A stretch of 64,000 nt of DNA from Collimonas sp. PA-H2 (GTDB lineage: Bacteria > Pseudomonadota > Gammaproteobacteria > Burkholderiales > Burkholderiaceae_D): NCBI RefSeq assembly GCF_002564105.1, contig NZ_PDBX01000001.1, forward strand, positions 2,108,001 through 2,172,000, written 5' to 3'. The stretch's first letter is position 1, and every line of letters begins with the position of its first letter. The position numbers were made by a program, and so were the translations under genes. The notes under the pieces are model-generated. The model worked only from the letters and a program-made list of their open reading frames with translations, was not told where the DNA came from and searched no databases. This document shows positions 17,682 to 27,230 of this stretch, one piece after another.

Positions 17682-18737
17682 TTATTGTTTCTGGGTGTTG
17701 TCGGCGGCGGCGTCAGCGGTGACTTCGCAGCGCGCGTCGAACGCCGAGGAGCGCGAATGCATGCCGAGTTTTTCCAGCAAGGCGCGGTCTTCTTCCACTT
17801 CCGGATTGCCGGTGGTGAGCAGCTTGTCGCCGTAGAAAATCGAGTTGGCGCCAGCCAGGAAGCACAGCGACTGGATCGCTTCACCCATCTGGCGGCGGCC
17901 GGCCGACAGACGCACCCATGCCTTAGGCATGGTGATGCGCGCTACCGCGACGGTACGCACGAATTCAAACAGGTCGATCGGGTCGATGCCGTGCAAAGGC
18001 GTGCCTTCGACCTGCACCAGGTTATTCACCGGCACCGATTCCGGATACGGTTCCAGGTTGGCCAGCTGCGCCACCAGGCCGGCGCGCTGCAGGCGCGATT
18101 CGCCCATGCCGACGATACCGCCGCAGCAGACCTTGATGCCGGCGCCGCGCACGCTGTCGAGCGTGTCCAGGCGGTTCTGGTAATCGCGGGTGGTGATGAT
18201 GTCGCCGTAGATTTCCGGCGCGGTATCCAGGTTGTGGTTGTAGTAATCGAGGCCGGCGCCCTTCAGGCGTTCCGCCTGGCCTTCGCCCAGCATGCCCAGG
18301 GTGGCGCAGGTTTCCAGGCCGAGGGCCTTCACTTCACGGACCATTTCTTCGACCTTTTCCAGGTCGCGGTCCTTCGGCTCGCGCCATGCCGCGCCCATGC
18401 AGAAACGGGTAGCGCCGTGCGCCTTGGCCTGGCGCGCCGCTTCCAGCACGGTATCCAGCGGCAGGATTTTTTGCGCGGTGACGCCAGTGTCGTAGCGCGC
18501 TGCCTGCGGGCAGTAGCCGCAATCTTCCGGACAACCGCCGGTCTTGATCGACAGCAGCGTCGCCAGTTCGACTTCGTTCGGATCGAAATTTTCGCGATGC
18601 GTCTGCTGCGCCTTGAACATCAATTCGTTGAACGGCAGGTTGAACAGTTCCAGCACTTTCTCTACCGGCCATTTAGCGTCTTCAGGGAACACCATAGGTT
18701 TGGCGGCAGGATGTAATGTAATTGCTTGCGATGACAT
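17682..18737 (-). CDS. bioB: Biotin synthase
   Basis: 351-residue radical-SAM enzyme that inserts sulfur into dethiobiotin. The [4Fe-4S] motif is Cys69-x3-Cys73-x2-Cys76 in [12 protein letters not shown]. Other BioB landmarks are [41 protein letters not shown] and [21 protein letters not shown] precedes the ATG. It is the last bio gene before liuD, so the cofactor is completed one gene upstream of the enzyme that carries it. Confidence 0.96.
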   Translation of the reverse strand: MSSQAITLHPAAKPMVFPEDAKWPVEKVLELFNLPFNELMFKAQQTHRENFDPNEVELATLLSIKTGGCPEDCGYCPQAARYDTGVTAQKILPLDTVLEAARQAKAHGATRFCMGAAWREPKDRDLEKVEEMVREVKALGLETCATLGMLGEGQAERLKGAGLDYYNHNLDTAPEIYGDIITTRDYQNRLDTLDSVRGAGIKVCCGGIVGMGESRLQRAGLVAQLANLEPYPESVPVNNLVQVEGTPLHGIDPIDLFEFVRTVAVARITMPKAWVRLSAGRRQMGEAIQSLCFLAGANSIFYGDKLLTTGNPEVEEDRALLEKLGMHSRSSAFDARCEVTADAAADNTQKQ

Positions 18738-18772
18738 GATCAGACTTCCTTTGTATTGAGGGAATAAGTTTA

Positions 18773-19516
18773 TTAAGAGCGATTGCCGGATGGCTCAGGC
18801 CAACCCGGCAAACTGGAAAAATTCAAATGACTGGCTGCCGCCGCGGTCAGCGCCTTGGCCGGCAAGGCATCCATGCGCGGCACGTGGCCCAGCAGCGGCG
18901 CCGCTATGCGGCTGCTGAGCGCGGTGATATTGGCGTCGCCATTCAGCATGTGGACATCGGCCGTATTGGCGACCCAGCCGGCCAGGCGCAAGCCGCGCGC
19001 GGCGATCGCTTCCACCGTCAGCATGGCGTGGTTGATGCAGCCCAGCCGCAAGCCGACTACCAGCACCACCGGCAAGCCAAGCTGCTGCGCCAGGTCGGCG
19101 GTGTCTTCGCGGTCGTTGAGCGGCACGCGGAAACCGCCGACGCCTTCGACCACCAGCGCATCGGCCTGCTGCGCCAGCTGTTGATAACACGACAGAATAT
19201 GGGATACCTCGATGGTTCTGTTCTCTTGCGCCGCGGCGATGTGCGGCGCGGTCGGCTGTTGCAGCAGAAACGGTGTGGTCAGTTCCTGCGGCAACGCTAC
19301 GCTGGCTTCCGCCGCCAGGATATCGGCATCGTCGTTATGCCAGACGCCGTCACGCAATACGGCGCCGGCCGCCACCGGCTTCATGCCGGCGCTGCGCACG
19401 CCGGTTTTTGTCAGCGCATGCAGCATGGCGCTGGCGATCAGCGTCTTGCCGATTTCGGTATCGGTGCCGGCGATGAACCAGGCAGCTTTTGCTTGATTGG
19501 TAATAACGTCAGTCAT
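18773..19516 (-). CDS. bioD: Dethiobiotin synthetase
   Basis: 247 residues. ATP-dependent closure of the ureido ring of 7,8-diaminopelargonate to dethiobiotin. The P-loop is [10 protein letters not shown], with further family motifs [23 protein letters not shown] and [15 protein letters not shown]. Its ATG overlaps the end of bioA by 8 bases, so translation is coupled. Length and motifs are normal. Confidence 0.94.
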   Translation of the reverse strand: MTDVITNQAKAAWFIAGTDTEIGKTLIASAMLHALTKTGVRSAGMKPVAAGAVLRDGVWHNDDADILAAEASVALPQELTTPFLLQQPTAPHIAAAQENRTIEVSHILSCYQQLAQQADALVVEGVGGFRVPLNDREDTADLAQQLGLPVVLVVGLRLGCINHAMLTVEAIAARGLRLAGWVANTADVHMLNGDANITALSSRIAAPLLGHVPRMDALPAKALTAAAASHLNFSSLPGWPEPSGNRS

Positions 19517-20891
19517 GGCCGATCACGCTTTCAAAAACGGCGGCGGTGCGTGCACCCAGCAAGGCGATTTCTTCATCGTCCAGGATATACGGCGGCATCA
19601 GGTAGACGGTCTTGCCGATCGGCCGCATCAGCAATTCATGTTCCACTGCGCTGCTGAAAAAGCGCCGCGAAAATGTGGCTGCCTGCGCCTTGCTTTCGAT
19701 CACCGCATCGAAGGCCCAGATCATGCCGCGCTGGCGGAAGTGCTTTACTTTCGGATGCTGCGCCAAGGGCGCCAATGCCGCGCTGATTTTTTGCGCGCGC
19801 AGGCGGTTGGCGTTGAGCACATCGTCTTCCTCGAAGATCGCCAGCGTCGCCAGGGCGGCGCGGCAAGCCAGCGGGTTGCCGGTGTAGGAATGCGAATGCA
19901 AGAAGCCGCGGGCGACGTCGCTGTCGTAGAAGGCCTGATAGATTTCGTCGCGCGTCATCACTAGCGACAAGGGCAGGTAGCCGCCGCTGATGCCTTTCGA
20001 CAGGCAGAGGAAATCCGGCCAGATCGGTGTTTCGCCAGGCAGCGCAGCCTGTTCGGCAGCAAAGAAGGTGCCGGTGCGGCCGCAGCCGACTGCGATCTCG
20101 TCAAAGATCAGGTGCACTTTGTAGCGGTCGCACAAGGCGCGCAGTTCGCGCAGATAAACCGGGTCGTGCATCGCCATGCCGGTGGCGCATTGCACCAACG
20201 GCTCGATGATGACGGCAGCGATGTGGCTGGAGCGTTGCTGCAACAATTTTTCCAGCACCGCGGCAGCGCGATGGGCAACCTCGGCGGCGCTTTCACCGTC
20301 GCGCGCGGCGCGCGCATCGGGCGAGGCCACCACGTGCGCCTGCCGCAGCAAGGGGCCGTAGGCATCGCGGAAAAGCGGCACGTCGGTTACCGCCAACGCG
20401 CCTATGGTTTCGCCGTGATAGCTACCCTTGAGACAGACGAATTCCTGCTTGTCGCCGTAGCCGGCATTACGCCAGGCGTGGAAACTCATCTTCAACGCAA
20501 TCTCGACCGCCGAAGCGCCGTCCGAGGCATAGAAGCAATGCCCCAGCACATGGCCGGTGCGCGCCGCCAGCTGTTCCGACAGCCGTACCACCGGTTCATG
20601 GGTAAAGCCGGCCAGCATCGCATGTTCCAGCTGGTCGAGCTGGTCCTTCAGGGCGGCATTGATGCGCGGATTGGCGTGGCCGAACAGATTGACCCACCAG
20701 GAGCTGATCGCATCCAGGTAACGCTTGCCGTCGGTGTCGTAAAGCCAGGCGCCGCGGCCGCGGCTGACCGGGATCAGCGGCACCGATTCATGATGCTGCA
20801 TTTGCGTGCACGGATGCCAGACGCTGTCCAGGCTGCGCTGAACCAGGTCCGGCTTAGGTACAGGTATATGTGCAGGTATATTTTTATTCAA
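19509..20891 (-). CDS. bioA: Adenosylmethionine-8-amino-7-oxononanoate aminotransferase
   Basis: About 460 residues, PLP class III aminotransferase that makes 7,8-diaminopelargonate with SAM as amino donor. Motifs include [11 protein letters not shown], the substrate-site [42 protein letters not shown] and the PLP lysine in [14 protein letters not shown] place the start at a TTG (20891) because AAGGA lies just upstream and the overlap with bioF is then only 8 bases; ATGs at 20918 and 20948 are alternatives that overlap bioF further. The end overlaps bioD by 8 bases. Confidence 0.92.
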   Translation of the reverse strand: MNKNIPAHIPVPKPDLVQRSLDSVWHPCTQMQHHESVPLIPVSRGRGAWLYDTDGKRYLDAISSWWVNLFGHANPRINAALKDQLDQLEHAMLAGFTHEPVVRLSEQLAARTGHVLGHCFYASDGASAVEIALKMSFHAWRNAGYGDKQEFVCLKGSYHGETIGALAVTDVPLFRDAYGPLLRQAHVVASPDARAARDGESAAEVAHRAAAVLEKLLQQRSSHIAAVIIEPLVQCATGMAMHDPVYLRELRALCDRYKVHLIFDEIAVGCGRTGTFFAAEQAALPGETPIWPDFLCLSKGISGGYLPLSLVMTRDEIYQAFYDSDVARGFLHSHSYTGNPLACRAALATLAIFEEDDVLNANRLRAQKISAALAPLAQHPKVKHFRQRGMIWAFDAVIESKAQAATFSRRFFSSAVEHELLMRPIGKTVYLMPPYILDDEEIALLGARTAAVFESVIGHD

Positions 20892-22092
20892 CGGTATTCC
20901 TTGCCATGCCGCCCACATCAGCGCCGGCACGTTTCTTTGCCAGTGCATGCAATGCGCTGATCAATTGATCTACTTGTTCGTTACTGTGCGCCGCCGACAA
21001 CGAGATGCGCAGGCGCGCCGTATCCTTGGGCACGGTGGGCGGCCGGATCGCCGGTACCCAGATGCCCTGCTCGCGCAAACCTTCCATCAGGTCCAGCGCC
21101 AACTGGTTGTCTTCGACGATCAGGGCTTGCACCGCCGTTGCCGACGGCAGCAAGGGCCATGGCAAACTGGCCAGGCCGTTGCGCAGCCGCGCGATCAGCT
21201 GCTGCAGATGCTGCTGCCGCCAGTCTTCCGTCTGCATCAGCCGGACCGCCGCCAGCAGGGCGCTGGCCAGCAGCGGCGGACTGGCGGTCGTGAAGATATA
21301 AGTACGGGCGCGCTGCAGCAGCCATTCTATCAAGGTCGCATCGCCGGCGACAAAGGCGCCGGCCACGCCGGCAGCCTTGCCCAGCGTCCCCATGTACAGG
21401 ATGCGCTCCGACTTCAGTCCGAAATGGGCGACGCTGCCGCGCCCTTGCGGCCCCAGCACGCCGAAACCATGGGCGTCGTCGACCAGCAGCCAGGCATCGT
21501 ATTTCTCGCACAAGGCCAGCAGTTCAGGCAGCGGTGCGATGTCGCCGTCCATGCTGAAGATAGCGTCGGTAACCACCAGCTTGCGCGGATGCGTGCTCTT
21601 TGCCAGCAGCTGTTCCAGCCGCGCTACATCGTTGTGCGGATAAATGCGGAACTGGGCGCCGGACAGACGGGCGCCGTCGATCAGGCAAGCGTGATTCAAG
21701 CGGTCCGAGAACACCACGTCGCCGGCGCCGACCAGCGCCGGAATGGTGCCCATATTGGCCATGTAGCCGGTGGAAAAATGCAGCGCGCGCGGCATGCCGA
21801 CGAAATCGGCGAGCGTCTGCTCCAGCTCTTCCACCACGCTGGTATGGCCGCTGATCAGCGCCGAGGCGCTGGCGCCGACGCCGTACTTGTCCAGCCCCGC
21901 CTGTGCTGCCGCATGCAGGGCGGGATGATTGGCCAGGCCGAGATAATCGTTATTGCAGAAAGCCAGGTACTGGCGGCCGTCGACTTCCAGCAAGGGTCCT
22001 TGCGGGCCGTCGACGACGCGGCGCTTGCGCAACAGCTTTTGCTCTTGCAGCGCATCCAGCTGGGCGCGGATCTGCTTCAGCAGCTCAGGCAT
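20884..22092 (-). CDS. bioF: 8-Amino-7-oxononanoate synthase
   Basis: 402-residue PLP-dependent alpha-oxoamine synthase that condenses pimeloyl thioester with alanine. Motifs are [60 protein letters not shown] and the PLP lysine in [13 protein letters not shown]. Its ATG overlaps the stop of the cytochrome P450 gene by 8 bases, tying the P450 to biotin synthesis. Confidence 0.95.
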   Translation of the reverse strand: MPELLKQIRAQLDALQEQKLLRKRRVVDGPQGPLLEVDGRQYLAFCNNDYLGLANHPALHAAAQAGLDKYGVGASASALISGHTSVVEELEQTLADFVGMPRALHFSTGYMANMGTIPALVGAGDVVFSDRLNHACLIDGARLSGAQFRIYPHNDVARLEQLLAKSTHPRKLVVTDAIFSMDGDIAPLPELLALCEKYDAWLLVDDAHGFGVLGPQGRGSVAHFGLKSERILYMGTLGKAAGVAGAFVAGDATLIEWLLQRARTYIFTTASPPLLASALLAAVRLMQTEDWRQQHLQQLIARLRNGLASLPWPLLPSATAVQALIVEDNQLALDLMEGLREQGIWVPAIRPPTVPKDTARLRISLSAAHSNEQVDQLISALHALAKKRAGADVGGMARNTVE

Positions 22093-23356
22093 AGTCGGCT
22101 TCCACTGCCGATGCGCGAGCCGCCTGCGCCGGATGAGCGAATTGCAAAGGCAAGGCGTTCAGGCTGCGATATACGGCATTCCCGCCCCACGACTGCGTAG
22201 CGCCGGCCAGCCGCAACTGCGGCAAACGCCGCATCACGCTGCGCATGGCGATTTCCGCTTCCAGGTAGGTCAGCGTGGCGCCGATGCAGACATGCGGGCC
22301 GTAGCCGAAGGACAGATGGGCGCCCTCGTTGCGCTGGATGTCGAGCCGGTCCGGCTCGCTGAACTTGGCCGGATCGCGGTTGGCGGCGCCGATCAGCGGG
22401 ATCACCAGGTCGCCCTTTTTCATTACCCTGCCATGCATCTCGACGTCGACCTTGAGGCGACGGCCGGTATATTGCACTGGGCTGTCGAAACGCAGCAACT
22501 CCTTCAGTGCCGACGGCAACAAGGATGGATCTGCTTGCAACGCCTGCCATTGCTGCGGATGCTGCAACAGCGCCAGCATGCCGTTGCCGAGCAGGTTGCG
22601 GGTGGTTTCATGGCCGGCGAACAGCAGGGTGCAGCATTGCGCCAGCAATTCCTTGGTAGTGATGATGCCGCCCGTCGCTTCCGCGCGGATCAGCTGGCTC
22701 ATCAGATCGTCACCCAAGGCCGCGCGCCGTTGCGGCAGCAGTTGGCGGAAATACTCGTTCATCGCGATCAGGCTGACCTGGGCGGCGCGGGCAATCTCCA
22801 GGGTCGGCGTCGGGCTGCCGATGAAAGCCGCGATATCGTCGGACCAGGCGACGAAATCGCTGCGGTCTTCGGCGGCGATGCCGAGCATGCTGGCGATCAC
22901 CAGCGCCGGCAGCGGACGGGCGAAATCGCGCATGAAGTCGAACTGAGCAAACTGCCCGGACGGCATAGCGGCAGCTTTTGCCAATACCTGATCCAGCAAA
23001 CGGTCGACAATAATTTGTATCTGTGGAGCAAGTTCTTGCAGGGCTGCAGGCTTGAAACCCGCATTCATTACCTGCCGCAAACGGGTGTGCTGCGGAGCGT
23101 CGACGAACAGCAGCGAACGCGAAAAGATGCGCTTGAATTCGCGCAGCTCGGTCAGCGCTTCCGGCCCGCTGCTGTTGGCCCAGCCGCCGGCACGGCGCAC
23201 CGAGAAGCGCGGATCGCGCAGCACACTGGCGACATCGGCGTGACCGGTCAGCAGCCAGGCGCCGCCGCAGAACTCCGGGCTCCAATGCAGCGCGCCCTCG
23301 GCACGCAGGGCGTGGTAGGCGGGGTATGGATCTTGCAAAAAATCTTCGTTAATCAT
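22085..23356 (-). CDS. Cytochrome P450, first gene of the biotin operon (BioI-like candidate)
   Basis: 423-residue soluble bacterial P450. The I-helix oxygen-binding motif is [11 protein letters not shown], the ExxR motif is in [12 protein letters not shown], and the heme-thiolate loop is [11 protein letters not shown]. There is no membrane anchor. It overlaps bioF by 8 bases and heads bioF-bioA-bioD-bioB. In Bacillus, the P450 BioI cleaves acyl-ACP to supply pimeloyl units for BioF. By position this enzyme is a candidate for the same job, replacing or supplementing BioC/BioH, neither of which is in the window. That role is an inference from position. Confidence 0.85.
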   Translation of the reverse strand: MINEDFLQDPYPAYHALRAEGALHWSPEFCGGAWLLTGHADVASVLRDPRFSVRRAGGWANSSGPEALTELREFKRIFSRSLLFVDAPQHTRLRQVMNAGFKPAALQELAPQIQIIVDRLLDQVLAKAAAMPSGQFAQFDFMRDFARPLPALVIASMLGIAAEDRSDFVAWSDDIAAFIGSPTPTLEIARAAQVSLIAMNEYFRQLLPQRRAALGDDLMSQLIRAEATGGIITTKELLAQCCTLLFAGHETTRNLLGNGMLALLQHPQQWQALQADPSLLPSALKELLRFDSPVQYTGRRLKVDVEMHGRVMKKGDLVIPLIGAANRDPAKFSEPDRLDIQRNEGAHLSFGYGPHVCIGATLTYLEAEIAMRSVMRRLPQLRLAGATQSWGGNAVYRSLNALPLQFAHPAQAARASAVEADYA

Positions 23357-23441
23357 TTGTTATCGCATTTACTCTCTTTTTCAGCCTTGATTCGGCAAAA
23401 TCACAGCCGCAAGGACGAGATTGTATGTGATCGCGCCGCAA

Positions 23442-24227
23442 TCACTGCAGCCAGGACGGTTTACGCTTCTCCAGGAAGGCGCGCACGCCCTCCCGTCCTT
23501 CGGTGGAAGCACGGATTTTCGCAATCTCTTCGACGGTGTCGGCGATCATGGTTTCGCTCAGCGGCTGCCCGGCAATCGAGCGCACCAGGCGCTTGGCTTC
23601 GCTGACCGCATTCGGACTTGCCGCCAGCAAGGCCTTGAGCAGCAGGTTGACGCTGTCATCGAGTTTTTCCGCCGTGCTGACTTCATGCACCAGGCCGAGC
23701 CGCTGTGCGGTCTCGGCGGAGAAGCGTTCAGCGGTAATAAAGTAGCGGCGCGCGGCCGACTCGCCGATGGACTTGATGACATAAGGTGAAATGGTGGCCG
23801 GGATCAGGCCGATTTTCACTTCCGACAGGCAAAACTGCGCTGCTTCGACCGCCACCACGATATCACAGGCGGCAACCAGTCCGAGGCCGCCGGCGTAGCA
23901 GTCACCTTGCACCCGAGCAACTACAGGCTTGGGACATTGGTAAATGGTGCGCAGCATGCTTGCCAGCTGTGCGGCGTCGGCGCGGTTCTGCTCCGGCGTG
24001 TAATCCGCCATCGCCTTCATCCAGTTGAGGTCGCCGCCGGCGCAGAATGCCGGGCCATCAGCCGCCAGCACGATCGCCCGCACCTGCTCGCTGCCGCCCA
24101 GTTCGAGGAAGGCATGGGTGATCTCGGCAATCATGGTTTCATTGAAGGCGTTACGCACTTCCGGCCGGTTGAGTACGATAGTGGCAACCTGCCCTGCCTG
24201 TTGTATTACTAAAGTCTGATAAGTCAC
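23442..24227 (-). CDS. liuC: 3-Methylglutaconyl-CoA hydratase (enoyl-CoA hydratase family)
   Basis: 261-residue crotonase-fold enzyme. It carries FCAGGDLNWMKAM (oxyanion/CoA region) and QGDCYAGGLGLVAACDIV, followed by SEVKIGLIPATISPYV, a stretch typical of AUH/LiuC methylglutaconyl-CoA hydratases. It would hydrate methylglutaconyl-CoA to HMG-CoA for LiuE. I chose a GTG at 24227 because GGAG lies 8 bases upstream; it overlaps the stop of the dinB-like gene by 4 bases (GTGA). An 85-bp gap separates it from the P450. Confidence 0.9.
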   Translation of the reverse strand: MTYQTLVIQQAGQVATIVLNRPEVRNAFNETMIAEITHAFLELGGSEQVRAIVLAADGPAFCAGGDLNWMKAMADYTPEQNRADAAQLASMLRTIYQCPKPVVARVQGDCYAGGLGLVAACDIVVAVEAAQFCLSEVKIGLIPATISPYVIKSIGESAARRYFITAERFSAETAQRLGLVHEVSTAEKLDDSVNLLLKALLAASPNAVSEAKRLVRSIAGQPLSETMIADTVEEIAKIRASTEGREGVRAFLEKRKPSWLQ

Positions 24228-24739
24228 TGTTTGATCTCCGTTGGCTGAATCGCTACAGCCCAATAAATAAAATCGAGTTCCGGACAGGCACGGCCCATTG
24301 CGGTCAGCGCCGCCGTAATCTGACCTCTGTGATGGGTTGCATGATTGAATACGTGGCCGAGCACCGCCATGAAAGGCGCCACGGCTGGCTCCCCGGATGC
24401 TCGCGTGTAATGTAAATTGCCGTCATAACTTTGCTGCGGCTGTGTAGCCAGCCAGGAACTCCAGCGCCTGGAGGCCTTGGCCAGTGCATTGCCAAGCGCC
24501 GCGCGCTCGCTTTCAAGTTCGGAATCGAGCGGCACGATGGGTGAATTTTCTTTGGCAATACGCGCATACCAATTGCGTTCGCCGACCAGCATATGGTTAA
24601 GCGTGCCATGGATCGAAGCGAAATACAGCCCGCAATCGCGGCGGTATTCCTCCTCGCTGATGGCATCGATATGTCCAAGCAGTTTCGTGGTGGCCCAGAG
24701 GTGATAGCTGGCCAGCGCGGCAAAATAACTATTCATCAT
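24224..24739 (-). CDS. DinB family protein
   Basis: 171-residue four-helix bundle protein of the DinB/YfiT type. The expected metal triad is present: a histidine in GTLNHMLVGERNWYAR and two in FNHATHHRGQI. Members include thiol-dependent transferases and hydrolases, but no activity can be assigned here. The gene overlaps both neighbours by 4 bases (hydrolase upstream, liuC downstream), so it is translated as part of the leucine block though it has no known part in the pathway. Confidence 0.83.
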   Translation of the reverse strand: MMNSYFAALASYHLWATTKLLGHIDAISEEEYRRDCGLYFASIHGTLNHMLVGERNWYARIAKENSPIVPLDSELESERAALGNALAKASRRWSSWLATQPQQSYDGNLHYTRASGEPAVAPFMAVLGHVFNHATHHRGQITAALTAMGRACPELDFIYWAVAIQPTEIKQ

Positions 24740-25665
24740 TTACTCACCGGCTCCGCGGCAAACCCTACACGATCCAGGAAGGCGGCCACCACCGGCGCCC
24801 AGACCTTGGTCCCGGAGGAGAACAGGAAATGCCCGTTCTTGCCAAACGGCGGCAGCAGTTTGTATTCGGCCTGGCCGCCGGCCCTGGTGAAGGCCGCATG
24901 CCATTGCTGGCTGTATTGCGGCCCGAAGAACAAGTCGTTCTCGGTGTAGACCCAAAGCATCGGCGCCTTGCTGGTCTTGCCGAATTCGGCATACATGCTC
25001 TCCAGCTTGCCTCCCTGGCAAGGCACGCCGGGATGTTTGTCCGGGTCGCCGCCGGCGCCGCCGGCAAAATTGATCGCCGCCACCAAACCCGGCGGCATGC
25101 GGGCAGCAGTCGCGGTGGTGGTATAACCGCCTACCGATTGCCCTACCAGCAGCACGCGCTCCGGATTGATGTAAGGCTGGCGCCTGGCGTAGTCGAGCAC
25201 AGCCAGCACTTCCGCACTGGCTGCCGCGGCCATCGGCGCATAGTCTTTCTGGTTACAGCCGCCGCTTTCCTCGGGATCGGGCTCGACGCCGGTATCGCCA
25301 TAGCCTAGCCGGGTCGGCACGAACACGGCAAAGCCGCGCTCGGTGAAGAAACGCACCTGCTGCGTATAGCGGAAACGAGGCGGCTTGGAGCGGTCGGTAG
25401 CGCTGCGGCCGTGATTGATGATCGCCAGCGGGAATGGCCCGGCGCCGGCCGGCTTGAATTGTGTGACGATGATGTCGCCGCTGACGCTGCGGCCGTAGAA
25501 ATTCTTGACCGTCACCGGCAGCCTGGCGACGGTTTCATTCAGATCCTGCGCCAGCGGCTGTGCCGAAGCATGGCTAACCCAGACGCACAGGCACAGGCCG
25601 GCGCAAACCGCGGCAAAAGACGCGGTCCGCCGGCTATGTGAGCGTATGGATTTATCCATGATCAT
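24736..25665 (-). CDS. Secreted alpha/beta hydrolase (dienelactone-hydrolase-like)
   Basis: 309 residues. A signal peptide (residues about 10-36, ending SHASAQP) predicts export to the periplasm. The fold motifs are LAIINHGRSATDR, the nucleophile LVGQSVGGYTT, an acid in WVYTENDLFFGP and histidine in GKNGHFLFS. Such secreted hydrolases act on esters or small polymers; the substrate is unknown. The start is the first of two nearby ATGs (25665, 25659), neither with a strong RBS. The end overlaps the DinB gene (ATGA). Confidence 0.8.
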   Translation of the reverse strand: MIMDKSIRSHSRRTASFAAVCAGLCLCVWVSHASAQPLAQDLNETVARLPVTVKNFYGRSVSGDIIVTQFKPAGAGPFPLAIINHGRSATDRSKPPRFRYTQQVRFFTERGFAVFVPTRLGYGDTGVEPDPEESGGCNQKDYAPMAAAASAEVLAVLDYARRQPYINPERVLLVGQSVGGYTTTATAARMPPGLVAAINFAGGAGGDPDKHPGVPCQGGKLESMYAEFGKTSKAPMLWVYTENDLFFGPQYSQQWHAAFTRAGGQAEYKLLPPFGKNGHFLFSSGTKVWAPVVAAFLDRVGFAAEPVSK

Positions 25666-25680
25666 TCAATTGCTTGCATA

Positions 25681-26538
25681 TTATTCGCCTTGCGGAGCGC
25701 GGCCGGCCGGCGCATTCGGTTGCTGCAACTGGCTTGCCGCCGCACCGGGGTGATACACCACGGCGTTATCGACCGCGTACAGCTGGCAGTTTTTAGCGCC
25801 GTGGTTATAGCAGCTCTGCAAAGCCCGCAGGGCAGGATCTCTTGACACATTCGGGTCAGGCGGCGTGCCCCAGGATTGCCATACGAAGCCGTCCTCCGCC
25901 ACCACAAAAGCGCGCGGACCGGTCCTGGTCAGCCATAACTGGTATACCTCGCGGCCACGCTGGTCCAGGAACGGCACTTGCTGCACGTCGTTGATGTCGG
26001 CGTAGCCGGACGCCGGCGGCATCAGGCGCGGCGGCGCCACTACCGCATTGCCACCGTAACCGCGCTCGATCTTGGCCAGCTTGGCCTTGAGATCAACCAC
26101 CGAGCGCGTCATGCCGGCATGGCATTCATACTGGGTGGTGCTGTCCATGACCGCCAGATGGTCGTAGAAACTGACGATCCCGACCACCGCATTGGCGCCG
26201 CTATTGCGTGCCTGCTTGACCAGATCGATCACGGCATTTTGCAAAGCCATTCTGCAGACCGCGGCATCGTCGGTGGAAATGGTGCGATAGTTGGGCTTGG
26301 CCTCTCCCCTGGCGAACACCTCTTGCGACAGCACGGTCGCGCCATCTGGCACGGCAGCGCCGAAGCCGATCGACAGATCGCTGCCGAGCGCCTGCTGCAC
26401 CACGCGCTGCGAGACGGCCTCGCTCAGCGGCAGCAGCATTTTGGTATTGCGTGCCTGCGCTAAGGTCGGCGCCAGCGCGCTGGCCAACAGGCAAACAAAG
26501 GCTGGGGCAAGATATGATTTCTTCAAAGATGTGAGCAT
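25681..26538 (-). CDS. Secreted protein of unknown function, paralog of the next gene
   Basis: 285 residues with a signal peptide ending APTLAQA, so probably periplasmic. The central 130 residues hold a YbjQ-like block (ARNTKMLLP, NSGANAVVGIVSFY, ECHAGMTRSVVDLKAKLAKIE) closely matching the gene at 26620. The C-terminal 110 residues, with VYQLWLTRTGPRAFVV and CQLYAVDNAVVYHP, are unique to this copy. Function unknown; related proteins are sometimes mislabelled excinuclease subunits. The 5' leaders of the two genes (CAGGGATA then A-rich) also look alike, supporting tandem duplication. Confidence 0.7.
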   Translation of the reverse strand: MLTSLKKSYLAPAFVCLLASALAPTLAQARNTKMLLPLSEAVSQRVVQQALGSDLSIGFGAAVPDGATVLSQEVFARGEAKPNYRTISTDDAAVCRMALQNAVIDLVKQARNSGANAVVGIVSFYDHLAVMDSTTQYECHAGMTRSVVDLKAKLAKIERGYGGNAVVAPPRLMPPASGYADINDVQQVPFLDQRGREVYQLWLTRTGPRAFVVAEDGFVWQSWGTPPDPNVSRDPALRALQSCYNHGAKNCQLYAVDNAVVYHPGAAASQLQQPNAPAGRAPQGE

Positions 26539-26619
26539 GATTATTTTTTTATATCCCTGTGAATAATTAACCTGTGAAACCTTTAGCGTCTCGCCTGCCC
26601 GCTCCTATGCTCAAAATTC

Positions 26620-27195
26620 TCAGAACTGACTTTTACCCGTGGCATTACCAGCAGCGGGTACCGCGACAGGCTGTGACGACTGCTCGGCGCTGGCGCCAAA
26701 GCCCTCCACCCGCGCCAGCCGCGCCTTCAGGTCCACCACCGCGCGGGTAGTGCCGGCATGACATTCATAATCGCTGACGCTATCCATGATCGCGCCGTGG
26801 TTGTAGTAGCTGACGATGCCCACCACTGCATTGGCGCCATTCGCGCGCGCCCGTTGCACCAGGTAAACCAGCGCCTGTTTTAGTGCCTTGTTGCAGACGA
26901 TATCGTCTTCGTAGCCGTTCTTGAAGCTAGGCTGGATCTCGCCGCGGATCACAATCTCGCCCGGCAACACGGTCATCCCTTCCGGTATGGCGGAACCGAA
27001 GACGAAGGCCATATCGCCGCCGCTGACCGCCGCACTGCCTTCAGCCGCCGGCGCCTGCTGCGCGGTCTTCGGCGAGACCACCGGGCCGACCGGCAGCACC
27101 AGCCTGGTATTGCGGGCTTGCGCCGTACCTTGCCAGCAGATGGCAGCAAGCACGCAGGTCAAAATGAAATGACGTCTATTTGTGAATTTGAACAT
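26620..27195 (-). CDS. Secreted protein of unknown function, short paralog
   Basis: 191 residues with a signal peptide ending QGTAQA. It shares ARNTRLVLP, VCNKALKQALVYLVQRA, GANAVVGIVSYYNHGAIMDS and ECHAGTTRAVVDLKARLARVEG with the downstream 285-residue protein but stops where that one gains a further domain. The GANAVVG segment resembles the YbjQ/UPF0145 fold. Its function is unknown. It lies 35 bp after liuB and is likely co-transcribed with it. Confidence 0.7.
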   Translation of the reverse strand: MFKFTNRRHFILTCVLAAICWQGTAQARNTRLVLPVGPVVSPKTAQQAPAAEGSAAVSGGDMAFVFGSAIPEGMTVLPGEIVIRGEIQPSFKNGYEDDIVCNKALKQALVYLVQRARANGANAVVGIVSYYNHGAIMDSVSDYECHAGTTRAVVDLKARLARVEGFGASAEQSSQPVAVPAAGNATGKSQF

Positions 27196-27230
27196 TTTTA
27201 TTTTCTTATCCCTGTTTATGCACCAGCCGC

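Noticed and set aside
15745..17835. 696-residue open frame antisense to liuD
   Set aside because: It is a reverse-frame shadow of a high-GC gene, H/R/Q-rich with no family motif, while the minus strand encodes a clear carboxylase.
22077..22550. 157-residue minus-strand frame within the P450 gene
   Set aside because: A frame-shifted reading of the P450 gene. The intact P450 frame is continuous with all motifs, so no frameshift is needed.
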